Shown: piece after piece, positions 46,212 to 55,407 of the stretch
How the letters are laid out: every line of letters begins with the position of its first letter
How positions within the stretch are numbered: position 1 is the stretch's first letter
Origin: Halobacillus litoralis
Lineage (GTDB): Bacteria > Bacillota > Bacilli > Bacillales > Halobacillaceae
Assembly: GCF_020524085.2 (NCBI RefSeq)
Contig: NZ_CP129016.1
Location: 3,218,001-3,282,000 of the forward strand
Direction: 5' to 3'
Length of the DNA stretch: 64,000 bases
Program-made: the position numbers and the translations under genes
Notes under the pieces: generated by a model
What the model was told of the DNA's origin: nothing
Databases searched by the model: none
What the model saw: only the letters and a program-made list of their open reading frames with translations

Positions 46212-46240
46212 TGTACAATCATTATACAAATTATGTACAA
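46212..46240 (-). promoter_or_regulatory. Carotenoid promoter with 11-bp direct repeats (CarH/LitR-like operator)
   Basis: TGTACAA, TATACAA and TGTACAA start at 46212, 46223 and 46234, an exact 11-bp period. On the minus strand the -10 TATAAT (46221-46226) overlaps the middle repeat and there is no good -35. MerR-type CarH/LitR photoreceptors bind tandem 11-bp repeats with a TGTACA-like core upstream of carotenoid genes. No such regulator gene is in the window. Confidence 0.6.
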
Positions 46241-46458
46241 AAGCAGCCATTGATCCAACTTCACCAATGTGCTCCGCCAATTTTTCCACTTCTTTATACT
46301 CATTTTTTACCCATCAGGTGGATGTTATAACCCTCTGCTTCAGTAAAGTACTACTTTCGCTTCTGCACCTTCCTATTCCTTCTTATGGTTCAAGGTAAAT
46401 TTATGACAAGGATAATAAAGGGAATCGAGGGGATAATATGATCGAAGGAGGCATGGCT

Positions 46459-46590
46459 ATGTATTCAAATCAAAGGATTTCCGGTCCTTATTACCCTTCC
46501 CATTCGACCCAAAACCCGCCACACAACCAATACAGCAATGAACAATTGAACCATTGGTGTGAGGAACTGGATCAGTGTGAACATCACTAG
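46459..46590 (+). CDS. Small Asn/Gln/His-rich protein
   Basis: 43 residues, polar and rich in N, Q, H and Y (MYSNQRISGPYYPSHSTQ at the start, LDQCEHH at the end). AAGGAGG is 7 nt before the ATG. It precedes a YjcZ-type spore gene and could be spore-related; I do not recognise it. A competing minus-strand frame overlaps it. Confidence 0.5.
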   Translation: MYSNQRISGPYYPSHSTQNPPHNQYSNEQLNHWCEELDQCEHH

Positions 46591-46683
46591 GAACAACAGT
46601 CGGACAGCATGCACCAAAAAAGTAAAATTACCAAACTCTCTCCCCCGACCTTCATGATTTGATGAACGTGGGTAGATAACCAT

Positions 46684-46711
46684 ACACAGCGACTCCTCCG
46701 TGCATAGGCTA
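46684..46711 (+). promoter_or_regulatory. SigK-type promoter of the YjcZ-like gene
   Basis: AC at 46684-46685, 17 bp, then CATAGGCTA at 46703-46711 fits the mother-cell sigma-K consensus (AC, 16-17 bp, CATANNNTA), 27 bp before the start. Confidence 0.6.
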
Positions 46712-46737
46712 GGAATGTAACAACAGGAGGTGAGCTT

Positions 46738-46863
46738 ATGTACGGAGGCAATCCTTACGGAGGAAGACGATGCTATAGACCACGACGTTACGGCAACAAC
46801 TTCGCCTTGATCGTCGTATTGTTCATCCTATTGATCATCGTAGGTGCAGCATTTTACTGCTAA
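46738..46863 (+). CDS. YjcZ/SscA-family small sporulation protein
   Basis: 41 residues: a Gly/Arg/Tyr-rich start ([17 protein letters not shown]) and the family helix [18 protein letters not shown]. Such proteins act in spore assembly (SscA) or are spore-associated. AGGAGGTGAGC precedes the ATG. Confidence 0.85.
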   Translation: MYGGNPYGGRRCYRPRRYGNNFALIVVLFILLIIVGAAFYC

Positions 46864-46890
46864 CCACTGATTAGTGCTTATGAAGCAAAC

Positions 46891-46943
46891 GACAAGCATA
46901 AGACGGGGGCTACTTTTCCCCGAAACTTGTCCAGCGTCTTATG
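46891..46943 (+). other. Possible pseudoknot downstream of the YjcZ-like gene
   Basis: GACAAG (46891-46896) pairs with CTTGTC (46926-46931), and CATAAGACG (46897-46905) pairs with CGTCTTATG (46935-46943). The order is that of a pseudoknot, with a GGGG/CCCC hairpin in between. It is 28 bp past the stop and could be a terminator-like or regulatory RNA fold. Confidence 0.35.
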
Positions 46944-47030
46944 GAGAAAGTAAAGGTAGACGCTGAGAGAGGGTGAGAGATAAGAAAATCCGCTCCCCTC
47001 TTACAAGACTCATCCTTATTCTTTTTCCTA

Positions 47031-47065
47031 AAAAAGGACACAGCCGAAAAGGCTGTGTCCTTTTT
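47031..47065 (-). terminator. Terminator of the GGDEF-EAL gene
   Basis: A 15-bp stem (AAAAAGGACACAGCC with complement) around GAAAA, 2 bp past the stop. Confidence 0.9.
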
Positions 47066-47066
47066 A

Positions 47067-49023
47067 TTAGTGGATGGTTTTGTTTTCGAATACCGTGATT
47101 AACTGATCAGGGGGGAGTGGTTTGCTGTAAAAATAACCTTGGATTTCATCACACTTTTCATTCTTCAGAAAATCCCATTGTTCAGCGGTCTCTACGCCTT
47201 CAGCAATGACTTTCATGTTCAATGAGTGGGACATGTGAATAATTGATTTTACAATGGCTTGGTTTTGCTCCTGGTTTTCACTGATAAAAACTTTATCGAT
47301 TTTTAACTTACTTACAGGGAAACGGCTCAGATATTTGAGTGATGAATATCCGGTGCCGAAATCATCAATCGAGACATGGACGCCTAGATTTCGAAGCTCA
47401 TTCAGCGTTTGAATAATGTACTCCTCGTTGGTCATCGCCATGGATTCGGTAATTTCAAGCTCCAAATACATGGGGTCGAGGTCGGTTTCTTCTAAAATCT
47501 GTTTTACACGAGTGACCCAGGTCCTTTTGTAAAAACTGCAGGGCTGAGAGATTCACTCCAACAATAACGGCTGGGTACCCTTCCTCCTGCCATCGTTTAT
47601 TTTGTCGACAGGCTTCCCGAATAACCCAATCCCCTATTTCGAAGATCTGTCCATTTTTCTCGGCCACGGGAATGAAGGTCGCCGGAGAGATCCTTCCTTT
47701 TTCCGGATGATTCCAGCGAATCAATGCTTCGAGTCCGACGATTTTCCCTGTGTGGATGCTTTTTTGTGGTTGATAATGTAGTTCCAGCTGATTTTCTTTC
47801 AAAGCCTTCCGCAGTTCTGAATCGATAGAAAGCATTTGCTCAAACTCTTCACTGATTGATGCATTATAACAAAGGTAATCATTTCGGTGCTGATCTTTGA
47901 CCGTGTACATCGCACTGTCCGCCTGTTTAATGAGATCTCCCGCTGTCTTCCCATGCTCAGGGTAAAGGCTGATCCCTATACTTACTGAGGTGTATAACTC
48001 ATAACCGTCAATAACGACAGGCTTCCGGAAAGCTTCAATCAACTTCTTTGCCAATGACTCTGCGTCACTCTGTTGACTCACATGCCTTTGCAAGACAAGG
48101 AACTCATCGCCGCCCATTCGTGCAATGAACGTATCAGCATCCTGGTACAGCTTCAACCTTTGAGCACATGCTTTCAACAGTTCATCCCCGAAAGAATAAC
48201 CGAGGGTGTCATTGATCTGTTTAAAATAATCCAAATCGATGAAGTGAACAGCAAGTCCGTCCTTTTCTTCAATCGCCTCTTTGACCATATCCATAAAGTA
48301 ATAGCGGTTGGGAAGGTCTGTCAGTTCATCATAATAGGACATGAATTCGATTTTCTTTTCATTATGTACTCGTTCGGTGATGTCCCGAACGATCGCGACG
48401 CGTAAAATACGACCTTCCTGTGGATAAGGATGAGCGAGGACTTCGATATAAAAAAGGGACCCATCTTTCTTGATCGCCTTCAACACATAGGGCTGTTCAG
48501 GAAAGCTTAGAAAAAGCCTATGAAGCGCTTCGTGTTCTCCTTCTTCGGTAAGTGTGAACGCATCCTGTTTCATGATTTCTTCTTTTTCATAGCCGAACAT
48601 GTGAGCAAGTGTGTCATCACAATCGATGATTTTTCCTTCTTGATGAATGACCATCCCCTCGGATGGAACCGTCAACCGTTGATCCAAGATCTTCTTAACT
48701 TCGTACGATTGATCGAGCATCGATACGGGTTGAAGAAAAATGGCAAAGAGGGGGCTGTTTTTTTTCAATTGCCGGCATTGGACTTTATACAACTGCCCCC
48801 CTTTTGGCGGAAGGTCAACCATTTTCGGGAGTTCTTCCTTTTTCAGTTGATGAAAATCAAGCAGGTTGATGAGTGACTGCACATCGCCGTCATTCAGTTC
48901 CCCCGCTTTGTCATTACACCGGAGCAGCTTTCCTTCTCCATCTACGAAAATCAGGGCATCATTCATTTGTTGAAAAATCCAATCATCTATAGGTAATGCA
49001 AGCTCTCTCAAACGGTCCGACAT
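47067..49023 (-). pseudogene. PAS-GGDEF-EAL cyclic-di-GMP enzyme, frameshifted
   Basis: After repair, 651 residues: two PAS-like regions (about 15-100 and 110-220), a GGDEF domain (about 225-385) with intact MGGDEF, and an EAL domain with LEALIRW, DDFGTGYSSL and KIDK. One extra base at CCC 47516-47518 breaks the EAL domain after LQFLQKDL; removal gives VTRVKQILEETDLDPMYLEL. Both catalytic motifs are present, so it could make and degrade c-di-GMP. The start has GGGGGC 7 nt upstream. Confidence 0.87.
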
Positions 49024-49049
49024 ATGTGTGCCCCCTAAACAGCTGTGTT

Positions 49050-50411
49050 CTAACCAATAATGATTCTTTCTCTAGGATAATGATATTTCCCTTGGGCTTT
49101 GTCATGTTTCTTAAAGGAGAATAAGAACGTCAATAATCCGATTCTTCCTAAGAACATAAGCAGCATCAGCACGATTTTACCAAAGGAAGACAGGCCCGGC
49201 GTGATGCCGAGAGATAACCCGACGGTTCCGAACGCCGAACAGACCTCAAAAACGAGTTCATTCAGTGTAAAAGGTTCCGTGATGGTCAGTGTAATGACGG
49301 CGCTGAAGCAGACGAATAAAGCGACGATCGTGACAACAACCGCTTTATTCAAATCTTCTGGATGAACTTCTCTTCTGAACAAGCGGATATTGTTTCCGCC
49401 TCTCGCAAAGGTCAACACGAAGATGACCACAAGGGCAAACGTCGTTGTCCGTATACCGCCTCCCACACTACTCGGGGAAGCTCCGATGAACATCAAAGAA
49501 GACATGAACAACTGCGTTTGTTCCGTGAATTGATTGATATCCATTGTGGCAAGACCGCCACTTCTCGTTGTGACAGACTGAAACAAAGCATAAAAGAAAA
49601 TTTCATGCCAGGACTTGTCTGTAAAGAAATGATTGCTTTCTAAGATGATAATCATGACTGTTCCCAAGACGACCAAGGCAAAGAAAGTAAAAGTCGTCAA
49701 TTTGGCAAACAATGAAAAGCGAATGGTTTTTTCTTCATGATTCTGCATCAAATATTGTTTGACCTCGATCAGCACTGGAAAACCGATGGCACCGGCAATG
49801 ATGAGAATAATGTTTATGAATTGCACAAAATAATCATCATGGAACGGTATCAAAGATTGGCCCGTAATGTCGAACCCACCGTTCGTCATTGCGCTGATCG
49901 TACCGAAGAATCCCTGCAAATAGGCCTCTCCTGGTTCGTAATACTGAAGAAAATAAGTCCCAAGAACAAGAAAACCGACAAGTTCGATCAGCAGGACAAC
50001 AAGCACAATTTGTTTGACAAGCCGGACCATCCCGGAGAACGATGTTTGGTTTTGGTCGGTCATAATCAAACGGCGCTCTTTTAAGCCGATTTTCTTCCCG
50101 AGCATCAACCAGACCATCGTACCTAAGGTCATCACCCCGATCCCTCCAAATTGGAGAACGATCGCCAGGATGAAATATCCCGTTGTACTGAACGTTTCAG
50201 CTGTCGGTAACGTGGTCAACCCTGTTACACTGACCGCACTGACAGCCGTGAATAAAATATCGATGAATTCAATTTTGACTCCCTCCCGATGTGCCACAGG
50301 AAGGGCAATCAATATAGAGGATATGGTTACTGCGACCATATAGTATAATGCGATTAATTGGAATGGCGATAAGTCATTCAGCCATCGCAGGCTCTTTCTT
50401 CTCACCCACAT
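49050..50411 (-). CDS. KtrB/KtrD-type K+ channel subunit (TrkH family)
   Basis: 453 residues, four M1-P-M2 repeats with filter segments VTGLTT, TNGGFD, TRSGG and TVGLSLG. It fits KtrB or KtrD of Bacillus and should pair with the KtrC encoded at 87-752, or with KtrA elsewhere. K+ uptake with Na+ dependence is the family role. AAAGGAG is 9 nt before the ATG. No riboswitch was seen upstream. Confidence 0.9.
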   Translation of the reverse strand: MWVRRKSLRWLNDLSPFQLIALYYMVAVTISSILIALPVAHREGVKIEFIDILFTAVSAVSVTGLTTLPTAETFSTTGYFILAIVLQFGGIGVMTLGTMVWLMLGKKIGLKERRLIMTDQNQTSFSGMVRLVKQIVLVVLLIELVGFLVLGTYFLQYYEPGEAYLQGFFGTISAMTNGGFDITGQSLIPFHDDYFVQFINIILIIAGAIGFPVLIEVKQYLMQNHEEKTIRFSLFAKLTTFTFFALVVLGTVMIIILESNHFFTDKSWHEIFFYALFQSVTTRSGGLATMDINQFTEQTQLFMSSLMFIGASPSSVGGGIRTTTFALVVIFVLTFARGGNNIRLFRREVHPEDLNKAVVVTIVALFVCFSAVITLTITEPFTLNELVFEVCSAFGTVGLSLGITPGLSSFGKIVLMLLMFLGRIGLLTFLFSFKKHDKAQGKYHYPRERIIIG

Positions 50412-50575
50412 AAAGTAAAACTCCTTTGATGTTGCCAGGTCTAATGGATGTCTATCACCACTAATAGTATAGCAGTATATTCGACAAATTACTTCCGTTT
50501 TTTAAAAAATGTAAGACATTTGAACTAATACACACGTCGGAGGCGTCTGAATATCAGACGCCTCCAATCGTATGC

Positions 50576-51001
50576 TTATGCTTTTGATTCCTGGCCACGC
50601 TTTTTGAATTCTTCTAAGAGGTCTTCTCCCTGATAGCCTTCATCCATCAATTGCCGTAACACCCACTCCACTTGTTCCTGCTGACGATCAACTATGGTTC
50701 CCATAAAAATGACGTTCATCCGGTCGCCGATCATGTTCACGTCAATCGGCTTTACGAGGAAAGTCGCTGGACGGTTGCTTTGTTTCGTTATTTTCACTTG
50801 AATAATGATTTCTTCTTCATTTTCTTTCATCGTTTCAAAGAAATCCCGATAACTCTCATCAACGTACGCCTCAATGACCCAGCGGCCGTGATCATCTTCT
50901 CTATTGATAATCAAACCGTCTTCGAGCTTGATGCGTCTTTGAGTGATATCCTCGTGCTTTTCTTCCACGATATCCAATGAAATCAATTTAAAGGTTTTCA
51001 T
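50576..51001 (-). CDS. YwpF-like protein
   Basis: 141 residues, soluble, starting MKTFKLISLDIVEEKHEDI and ending in a GEDLLEEFKKRG helix, resembling YwpF of B. subtilis. The function is unknown. GGAGG precedes the ATG. A 12-bp GC-rich hairpin without a T run (50539-50565) follows. Confidence 0.72.
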   Translation of the reverse strand: MKTFKLISLDIVEEKHEDITQRRIKLEDGLIINREDDHGRWVIEAYVDESYRDFFETMKENEEEIIIQVKITKQSNRPATFLVKPIDVNMIGDRMNVIFMGTIVDRQQEQVEWVLRQLMDEGYQGEDLLEEFKKRGQESKA

Positions 51002-51082
51002 TCGAATGACCTCCGAGAATGATAATTAACTCTATTATAGAACACGGAGAGGACTGGAGCAAAGACTGATTTCGACCTTTTT

Positions 51083-52129
51083 TTATCCTCCGATGTAGGA
51101 CATTTCGATTTTGTTCTCTTTCATCGGCTTTCCTTGGGCTCTATCGACTGAATACTGATCTGTACGACCTGTCCATATCGCAAGCAGATAATCGGTAATC
51201 GTTTCATCGTCTTTCCCTTCACGGAGCATGGTTTTCAAATCATAGCCGGAGGAAGCAAACAGACAAGTAAACAAGTGACCGTCTGCTGACATACGCGCCC
51301 TTGTGCAGCTCGAGCAGAAGGCTTCCGTCACGGATGAGATCACCCCGACCTCACCCGCACCATCTTCATAACGATACCGCGAGGCCACTTCCCCAAAATA
51401 ATTCGGGTCTTGAGCCACGAGTGGCATCTCTTGATCGATGTGGTCGATGATCCACTTTTTTGAAACCACTGCATCCATATTCCAACCGTTGTGGTTGCCG
51501 ACTTCCATGAATTCAATGAAGCGCAGCGTATCGCCAGTTCCTTTGAAATACCGCGCCATCGGCAGGATTTGATCTTCATTCATCCCTTTTTTGACAACCA
51601 TGTTGATTTTTATTTTCAAGCCTGCGTTTCTTGCTGCTTCAATTCCCTTTAATACGGGTTTCGTTTTAATTCCACGTCCATTCGTTTCATGGAAAACGTG
51701 ATCTTCAATTGCATCCAGACTGATGTTCACACGATCAAGCCCGGCATCCTTCAGTTTTTGAGCCAGTCTGACGAGAAAGACCGCATTCGTCGTAACGGCA
51801 ATATCCTCGATGCCATCGATCTCTTTTAACCGGCGTACGAGATCAGCAAGATCTTTCCTCATCAGAGGTTCGCCTCCGGTCAGACGTATTTTTTCCACGC
51901 CGAATTTCGCAAAGATTTTGGCAAGCCGGACGATTTCATCAAAACTCAAGAGTTCTTCTTTTGGTAAGAAAGCATAGTCCGGCCCGAAAATTTCTGCCGG
52001 CATACAATAGGTACAGCGAAAATTGCATTGATCGATCACTGATATTCTTAAATCTTTAATGGGACGACCAAGTTGATCAATGATGTGTGAGTCGATAAGA
52101 TCACCCCTCCTCAAAATACTCTTGTCCAC
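51083..52129 (-). CDS. moaA: GTP 3',8-cyclase MoaA
   Basis: 348 residues of the radical-SAM class with CNFRCTYC (first cluster), [10 protein letters not shown] plus a third Cys (second cluster), and the essential C-terminal Gly-Gly (YIGG). It makes cyclic pyranopterin monophosphate precursors of molybdenum cofactor. It overlaps the moeA end by 29 bp from a GTG start. A strong AGGAGGGGTGATC lies just inside the frame, but no standard start codon follows at the right distance, so the exact start is open. Confidence 0.93.
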   Translation of the reverse strand: MDKSILRRGDLIDSHIIDQLGRPIKDLRISVIDQCNFRCTYCMPAEIFGPDYAFLPKEELLSFDEIVRLAKIFAKFGVEKIRLTGGEPLMRKDLADLVRRLKEIDGIEDIAVTTNAVFLVRLAQKLKDAGLDRVNISLDAIEDHVFHETNGRGIKTKPVLKGIEAARNAGLKIKINMVVKKGMNEDQILPMARYFKGTGDTLRFIEFMEVGNHNGWNMDAVVSKKWIIDHIDQEMPLVAQDPNYFGEVASRYRYEDGAGEVGVISSVTEAFCSSCTRARMSADGHLFTCLFASSGYDLKTMLREGKDDETITDYLLAIWTGRTDQYSVDRAQGKPMKENKIEMSYIGG

Positions 52130-53372
52130 TTTGATCTTCTAAAAGAATCGCTTCTACAGCATCTCCTTTTTCAAACCCTCTCGTTCCTCCGGGTAGCACA
52201 AGAAAGGCATCTGTGTGAGCTAAGGATGTCACCACATTCGACTTATCCATCCCTGCAGGCGACACTATGACTTTTCCTTCTTCGTAGTGCACTCTACCAC
52301 GTACAAAACGGGTGAAAGGATTGGGTTTGGGGAAATCCTCCCCGAGCGTTGCTTTAATGCGGTTATGAAAGGGTTTTGGATTTCCAAGTAACTTTTGAAT
52401 GATTGGATAGGTAAACAGTTCAAAACCGACATAACAAGCAGAAGGATTGCCGCTCAATCCATAAAGCAGCTGGCCTTCAAGTTCAGCCACAGTCGTCACA
52501 CTACCCGGGCGCATCGCGACTTTATTGAAGAGCACCTGAGCTCCTAGTTCCTCATAAATGTCTGGCATAAGGTCATAATCGCCGACAGATACACCTCCTG
52601 TCGTGATCAGGAGATCGTAATCATGCAATGATTGAGAAACAGCATCAAAACAAGCGTCAAAGTCATCCATCAATTTTCCTAAAAAGTGACCTTCCGCTCC
52701 GGCACGTTCAATCTGGGATAAAATCATCGGAGCATTGGAGTTACGGATTTTCCCTGGCTGAAGCGGCTCATCAACGTCCAGCAGCTCTGTTCCAGTGGCA
52801 AATAGGCCGATTTTCGGCTTCCGATAGACCTTTACTTCCGGATAGCCGAAAGTAGCGAGGAGGGCTTTGACACCAGGATTTATACGTGTCCCTGCCTTAA
52901 CGAGTACCGTCCCCTCTTCTGTCTCTGATCCTTTTCCAATAATGTTCTGGTCCTTTTGCATGGATCGCTTCAATGTCATGTAAGAGGCACCCTGGTCTTC
53001 ATAGGTTTGGCAGATTTCAAACATTGCGACACAATCCGCACCCTCAGGGATCTCTGCCCCCGTCATAATCCGGACGGCTTCTCCTTTTTGTACCGGATGA
53101 CTTGCCAGCTGTCCGGCACCAATGGTTTCCGTGACATGAAAGTGGCTAGGGTTTTCTCTTGATAAATGCTTTGTATCTTCCGAACGGAGAGCAAATCCAT
53201 CGTATGGAGATTTGTTGAATGGAGGTACAGGATGCGTAGCAAGTAAATCCTCAGCTAACCTGCGTCCATCCACATTCTCAAGCTGAATGGTTTCCATTCT
53301 TCCTTCTTTTTTATCATTCATGACCCTGTCGACTGCTTCGGGCACAGGGAGAGGTTTTCTATGTAAGTTCAT
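52101..53372 (-). CDS. moeA: Molybdopterin molybdenumtransferase MoeA
   Basis: 423 residues with [23 protein letters not shown] and [13 protein letters not shown]. It inserts molybdate into adenylylated molybdopterin. It is first of moeA-moaA. No molybdoenzyme gene is in the window. A 36-bp dyad sits 29 bp upstream. Confidence 0.94.
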   Translation of the reverse strand: MNLHRKPLPVPEAVDRVMNDKKEGRMETIQLENVDGRRLAEDLLATHPVPPFNKSPYDGFALRSEDTKHLSRENPSHFHVTETIGAGQLASHPVQKGEAVRIMTGAEIPEGADCVAMFEICQTYEDQGASYMTLKRSMQKDQNIIGKGSETEEGTVLVKAGTRINPGVKALLATFGYPEVKVYRKPKIGLFATGTELLDVDEPLQPGKIRNSNAPMILSQIERAGAEGHFLGKLMDDFDACFDAVSQSLHDYDLLITTGGVSVGDYDLMPDIYEELGAQVLFNKVAMRPGSVTTVAELEGQLLYGLSGNPSACYVGFELFTYPIIQKLLGNPKPFHNRIKATLGEDFPKPNPFTRFVRGRVHYEEGKVIVSPAGMDKSNVVTSLAHTDAFLVLPGGTRGFEKGDAVEAILLEDQSGQEYFEEG

Positions 53373-53400
53373 CTTCGATCCTTCCTTTAAAAACGTCTTC

Positions 53401-53436
53401 CTTTGAACATATAGGAATATTCATATTTTTTCAAAG
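53401..53436. promoter_or_regulatory. 36-bp dyad upstream of moeA
   Basis: CTTTGAA and TTCAAAG bound a near-perfect palindrome centred on GAATATTC, with 15 of 18 position pairs matching. It sits where the moeA promoter is expected and may be an operator. Confidence 0.4.
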
Positions 53437-53600
53437 ATTGTCTATGTAGGATTATGTTCTTTTCCCCAATCGCTTGAAAAATAAACTCGTATTTTGGAGA
53501 CCGATGAACCGTGCCTGTTTAGCATAATTTTTCAGTTGATGATGAGGATCGTTGCAATCCAGATTTGTAATCATAAAAATCTTTTTTCGAAAATAAAATA

Positions 53601-53624
53601 AGCCCGGGAGCAAGGCTCCGGGCT
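53601..53624 (-). terminator. Terminator of the 42-residue basic protein gene
   Basis: AGCCCGGGAG and GCTCCGGGCT form a stem; on the minus strand it is followed by TTATTTTATTTT. Confidence 0.75.
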
Positions 53625-53633
53625 ATGTGTTCG

Positions 53634-53762
53634 TTAAATGGGGTCGTAAACATTGACGACATGGTTAATCGCCGTTTCATCCTGCTTTTTGCTGCGTCTT
53701 TCTTCTTTACGCGCATGCTTTTTCTCATTACGCTTCGTTATTTTCTTATTTCCAGATGCCAT
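53634..53762 (-). CDS. 42-residue highly basic protein
   Basis: A very basic N-terminal two thirds (NKKITKRNEKKHARKEERR) and a short C-terminus (NVYDPI). GGGGAGTG is 8 nt before the ATG and a terminator follows. Not recognised; the composition suggests nucleic-acid or spore DNA association. Confidence 0.6.
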   Translation of the reverse strand: MASGNKKITKRNEKKHARKEERRSKKQDETAINHVVNVYDPI

Positions 53763-53817
53763 TGTTCATTCACTCCCCTCTCTTCTATTGTCCCAAGGAA
53801 AGAAGGATTTTATGACA

Positions 53818-53844
53818 AAACCTCTGCCTGTTAAGCAGAGGTTT
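53818..53844. terminator. Terminator of the YrzI-like cluster
   Basis: AAACCTCTGC pairs with GCAGAGGTTT around a 7-nt loop, 7 bp past the last small gene. Confidence 0.75.
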
Positions 53845-53850
53845 CATCAT

Positions 53851-53985
53851 TTATATGAATGTGTATTTGCTTTTCATATCATTGATTTTCTGTTCGATCT
53901 GCCGGCTGCGTCGTCTCGATTTCTCGAGGGAGGCGACATTCGCACGTTCAATAATGATCGTAAAAAGAATCATATGGATTCTCAT
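53851..53985 (-). CDS. YrzI-like small protein 1
   Basis: 44 residues: a short hydrophobic start (MRIHMILFTIIIERA) then a basic helix (EKSRRRSRQIEQKI). The pattern is that of YrzI-type small sporulation proteins. GAGGAGG precedes the ATG. It is last of three tiny minus-strand frames. Confidence 0.6.
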   Translation of the reverse strand: MRIHMILFTIIIERANVASLEKSRRRSRQIEQKINDMKSKYTFI

Positions 53986-54011
53986 GTATTTTCCTCCTCT
54001 TTGTACTGAGG

Positions 54012-54074
54012 CTAAGCGGTATCCTTCTCAACATTCAACCAGTTCATAAATGCCAATCTTACTAATTCTCCCAT
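54012..54074 (-). CDS. 20-residue peptide between two YrzI-like genes
   Basis: MGELVRLAFMNWLNVEKDTA, preceded by AAGGAGGAG with 6-nt spacing. It is too short for family assignment. Its ribosome site and its position between two similar small genes argue for translation. Confidence 0.45.
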   Translation of the reverse strand: MGELVRLAFMNWLNVEKDTA

Positions 54075-54103
54075 TTCCATCTCCTCCTTATGATTTGTAC
54101 CTA

Positions 54104-54238
54104 TTACATGTAACGGCTGAATGCGGACTTCCGGTCGAGCCACTGGTCTTTGGCCGTTGGTCGGTATCCTGGTAACGGCTGACAACTTTTCTTGTTCTTC
54201 GCAACGGTGATCGTAAAAATTAAAAATTGAATCGTCAT
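54104..54238 (-). CDS. YrzI-like small protein 2
   Basis: 44 residues starting MTIQFLIFTITVAKNKK, the YrzI pattern, then a polar tail. AAAGGAGG is 7 nt before the ATG. It is the first gene of the small-protein cluster. Confidence 0.65.
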   Translation of the reverse strand: MTIQFLIFTITVAKNKKSCQPLPGYRPTAKDQWLDRKSAFSRYM

Positions 54239-54275
54239 GACAATCCCTCCTTTTTTAAGTGTAATATTTATATCT

Positions 54276-54295
54276 AAAGAGTAATTTTACTCTTT
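54276..54295. promoter_or_regulatory. Perfect 20-bp palindrome upstream of the YrzI-like cluster
   Basis: AAAGAGTAATTTTACTCTTT is fully self-complementary and lies 38 bp before the first small gene, at the expected promoter. It may be an operator. Confidence 0.45.
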
Positions 54296-54305
54296 GATAG
54301 CATAA

Positions 54306-54337
54306 GAAAAAGCCGCAGGGTATACTGCGGCTTTTTT
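54306..54337. terminator. Intrinsic terminator
   Basis: AAAAAGCCGCAG pairs with CTGCGGCTTTTT. A second, weaker hairpin (GCCACAGGA with TCCTGCGGC) lies at 54361-54392. No convincing gene is seen in 54340-54590. Confidence 0.75.
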
Positions 54338-54598
54338 GAAGAAATCTCTCCATTAAAAAAGCCACAGGAATACATTATGCATCTCCTGCGGCTCATATGA
54401 ATGCTTTTTTATGAATAGTCGTAGATCTCAGAAATGGATCTCCGCGCAGGTCGATGATATGAAATTGATTTGGTTTAGTGTCATCCAGTTTTTCATGTTT
54501 TCCGACCTCGCTTTCTGAGAATTTTTTCTTACAATGGAAATTATATAGGACGTTTTATGGAAAGTAAAGTCCATTTCCAAAATATTCTTGACTTTTAT

Positions 54599-54627
54599 AA
54601 TAGGGCAGAAATAATTTCTGCCCTATT
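54599..54627 (-). terminator. Terminator after the HD-domain gene
   Basis: A 14-bp stem (AATAGGGCAGAAAT with ATTTCTGCCCTATT) is followed on the minus strand by TATAAAAG. A second hairpin (CCCCTG/GAGGGG region, 54632-54660) lies closer to the gene. Confidence 0.7.
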
Positions 54628-54668
54628 ACGCCCCTGCTCTAAATGAATGTATGAGGGGCCAGAGCAAG

Positions 54669-55202
54669 TTATGCCAACTCATCATCATCTTCCAAAAATT
54701 TTTCGATTTTCAAATCTAATGCGTGCAATCGTTTCAAGGCTTCGCTTCTATCCATTTGTTTGTAATGATGCAGCCCCATCGGCTGCTCATCTTTTTCATC
54801 GGCTTTGGCAACGACATGTTGAAGCGGTGTTCTTTTTTGGTCGAGACCAAATGGTAAATAGCTGTCCGTGTGGAGAAGAACCGCCACAGAAACTTCCTTG
54901 GCAACGAGACGGTCTTCACCAAGACGGATCAGCAGCTTATGCGCCCTTTCTGCTCCCTTGATCGCATGGATGTCAGACTTCCGGTATTCATCATAATCCC
55001 ATTTGCCATCACGGTACCATTCATAATGCCCCATGTCATGAAGCAAAGCTGATTTCGTAGCAAGATCAGGGTCCACTCCCTTTTTCACTGCCATATCAAA
55101 CGCGTATCCTGCAACGGTGACCGCGTGGTTGATGCCTGAGCGCTGCAAGTATTTCTGTGTAATGCGGTGTTTGAACACATCGACGAGTGTCACTCTTTTC
55201 AT
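54669..55202 (-). CDS. HD-domain protein
   Basis: 177 residues. An HD phosphohydrolase core has H (INHAVTVAGY), HD (LLHDMGHYEWY) and a later H/D (LLHTDSYLPFG). The substrate is unknown; relatives act on nucleotides or phosphomonoesters. GGAGGTGATCG precedes the ATG. It is monocistronic. Confidence 0.82.
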   Translation of the reverse strand: MKRVTLVDVFKHRITQKYLQRSGINHAVTVAGYAFDMAVKKGVDPDLATKSALLHDMGHYEWYRDGKWDYDEYRKSDIHAIKGAERAHKLLIRLGEDRLVAKEVSVAVLLHTDSYLPFGLDQKRTPLQHVVAKADEKDEQPMGLHHYKQMDRSEALKRLHALDLKIEKFLEDDDELA

Positions 55203-55407
55203 ACGATCACCTCCGATTTTTTAAAAAAGATCATATCATGATTACCCTTCCAGAACAAGATTCCACTTATAAGGTTGGTCGCTTTAGGAGAGATTGATGG
55301 TGAAGGAAATGCGTGGTGAGGATTGTATGAATCAAGCCTTTGTTTCACATCCATAGGGAAGTTTACCCTATAATAGAAAAAGGAAACGATACCGGGGAGG
55401 GATCAAC

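Noticed and set aside
46465..46683. Minus-strand 72-residue membrane-like frame
   Set aside because: Its ribosome site is 11 nt away and it is antisense to a better-supported plus-strand small frame; kept only as a finding.
50412..50575. c-di-AMP riboswitch before the Ktr channel gene
   Set aside because: The space is short and lacks the conserved riboswitch core; the same is true of the 120 bp upstream of ktrC.
54393..54496. Possible 34-residue gene (MKKLDDTKPNQFHIIDLRG start) readable if one A is added after the ATG
   Set aside because: It needs a deletion-type error, opposite to every other break in the window; as written only a 22-residue frame exists.
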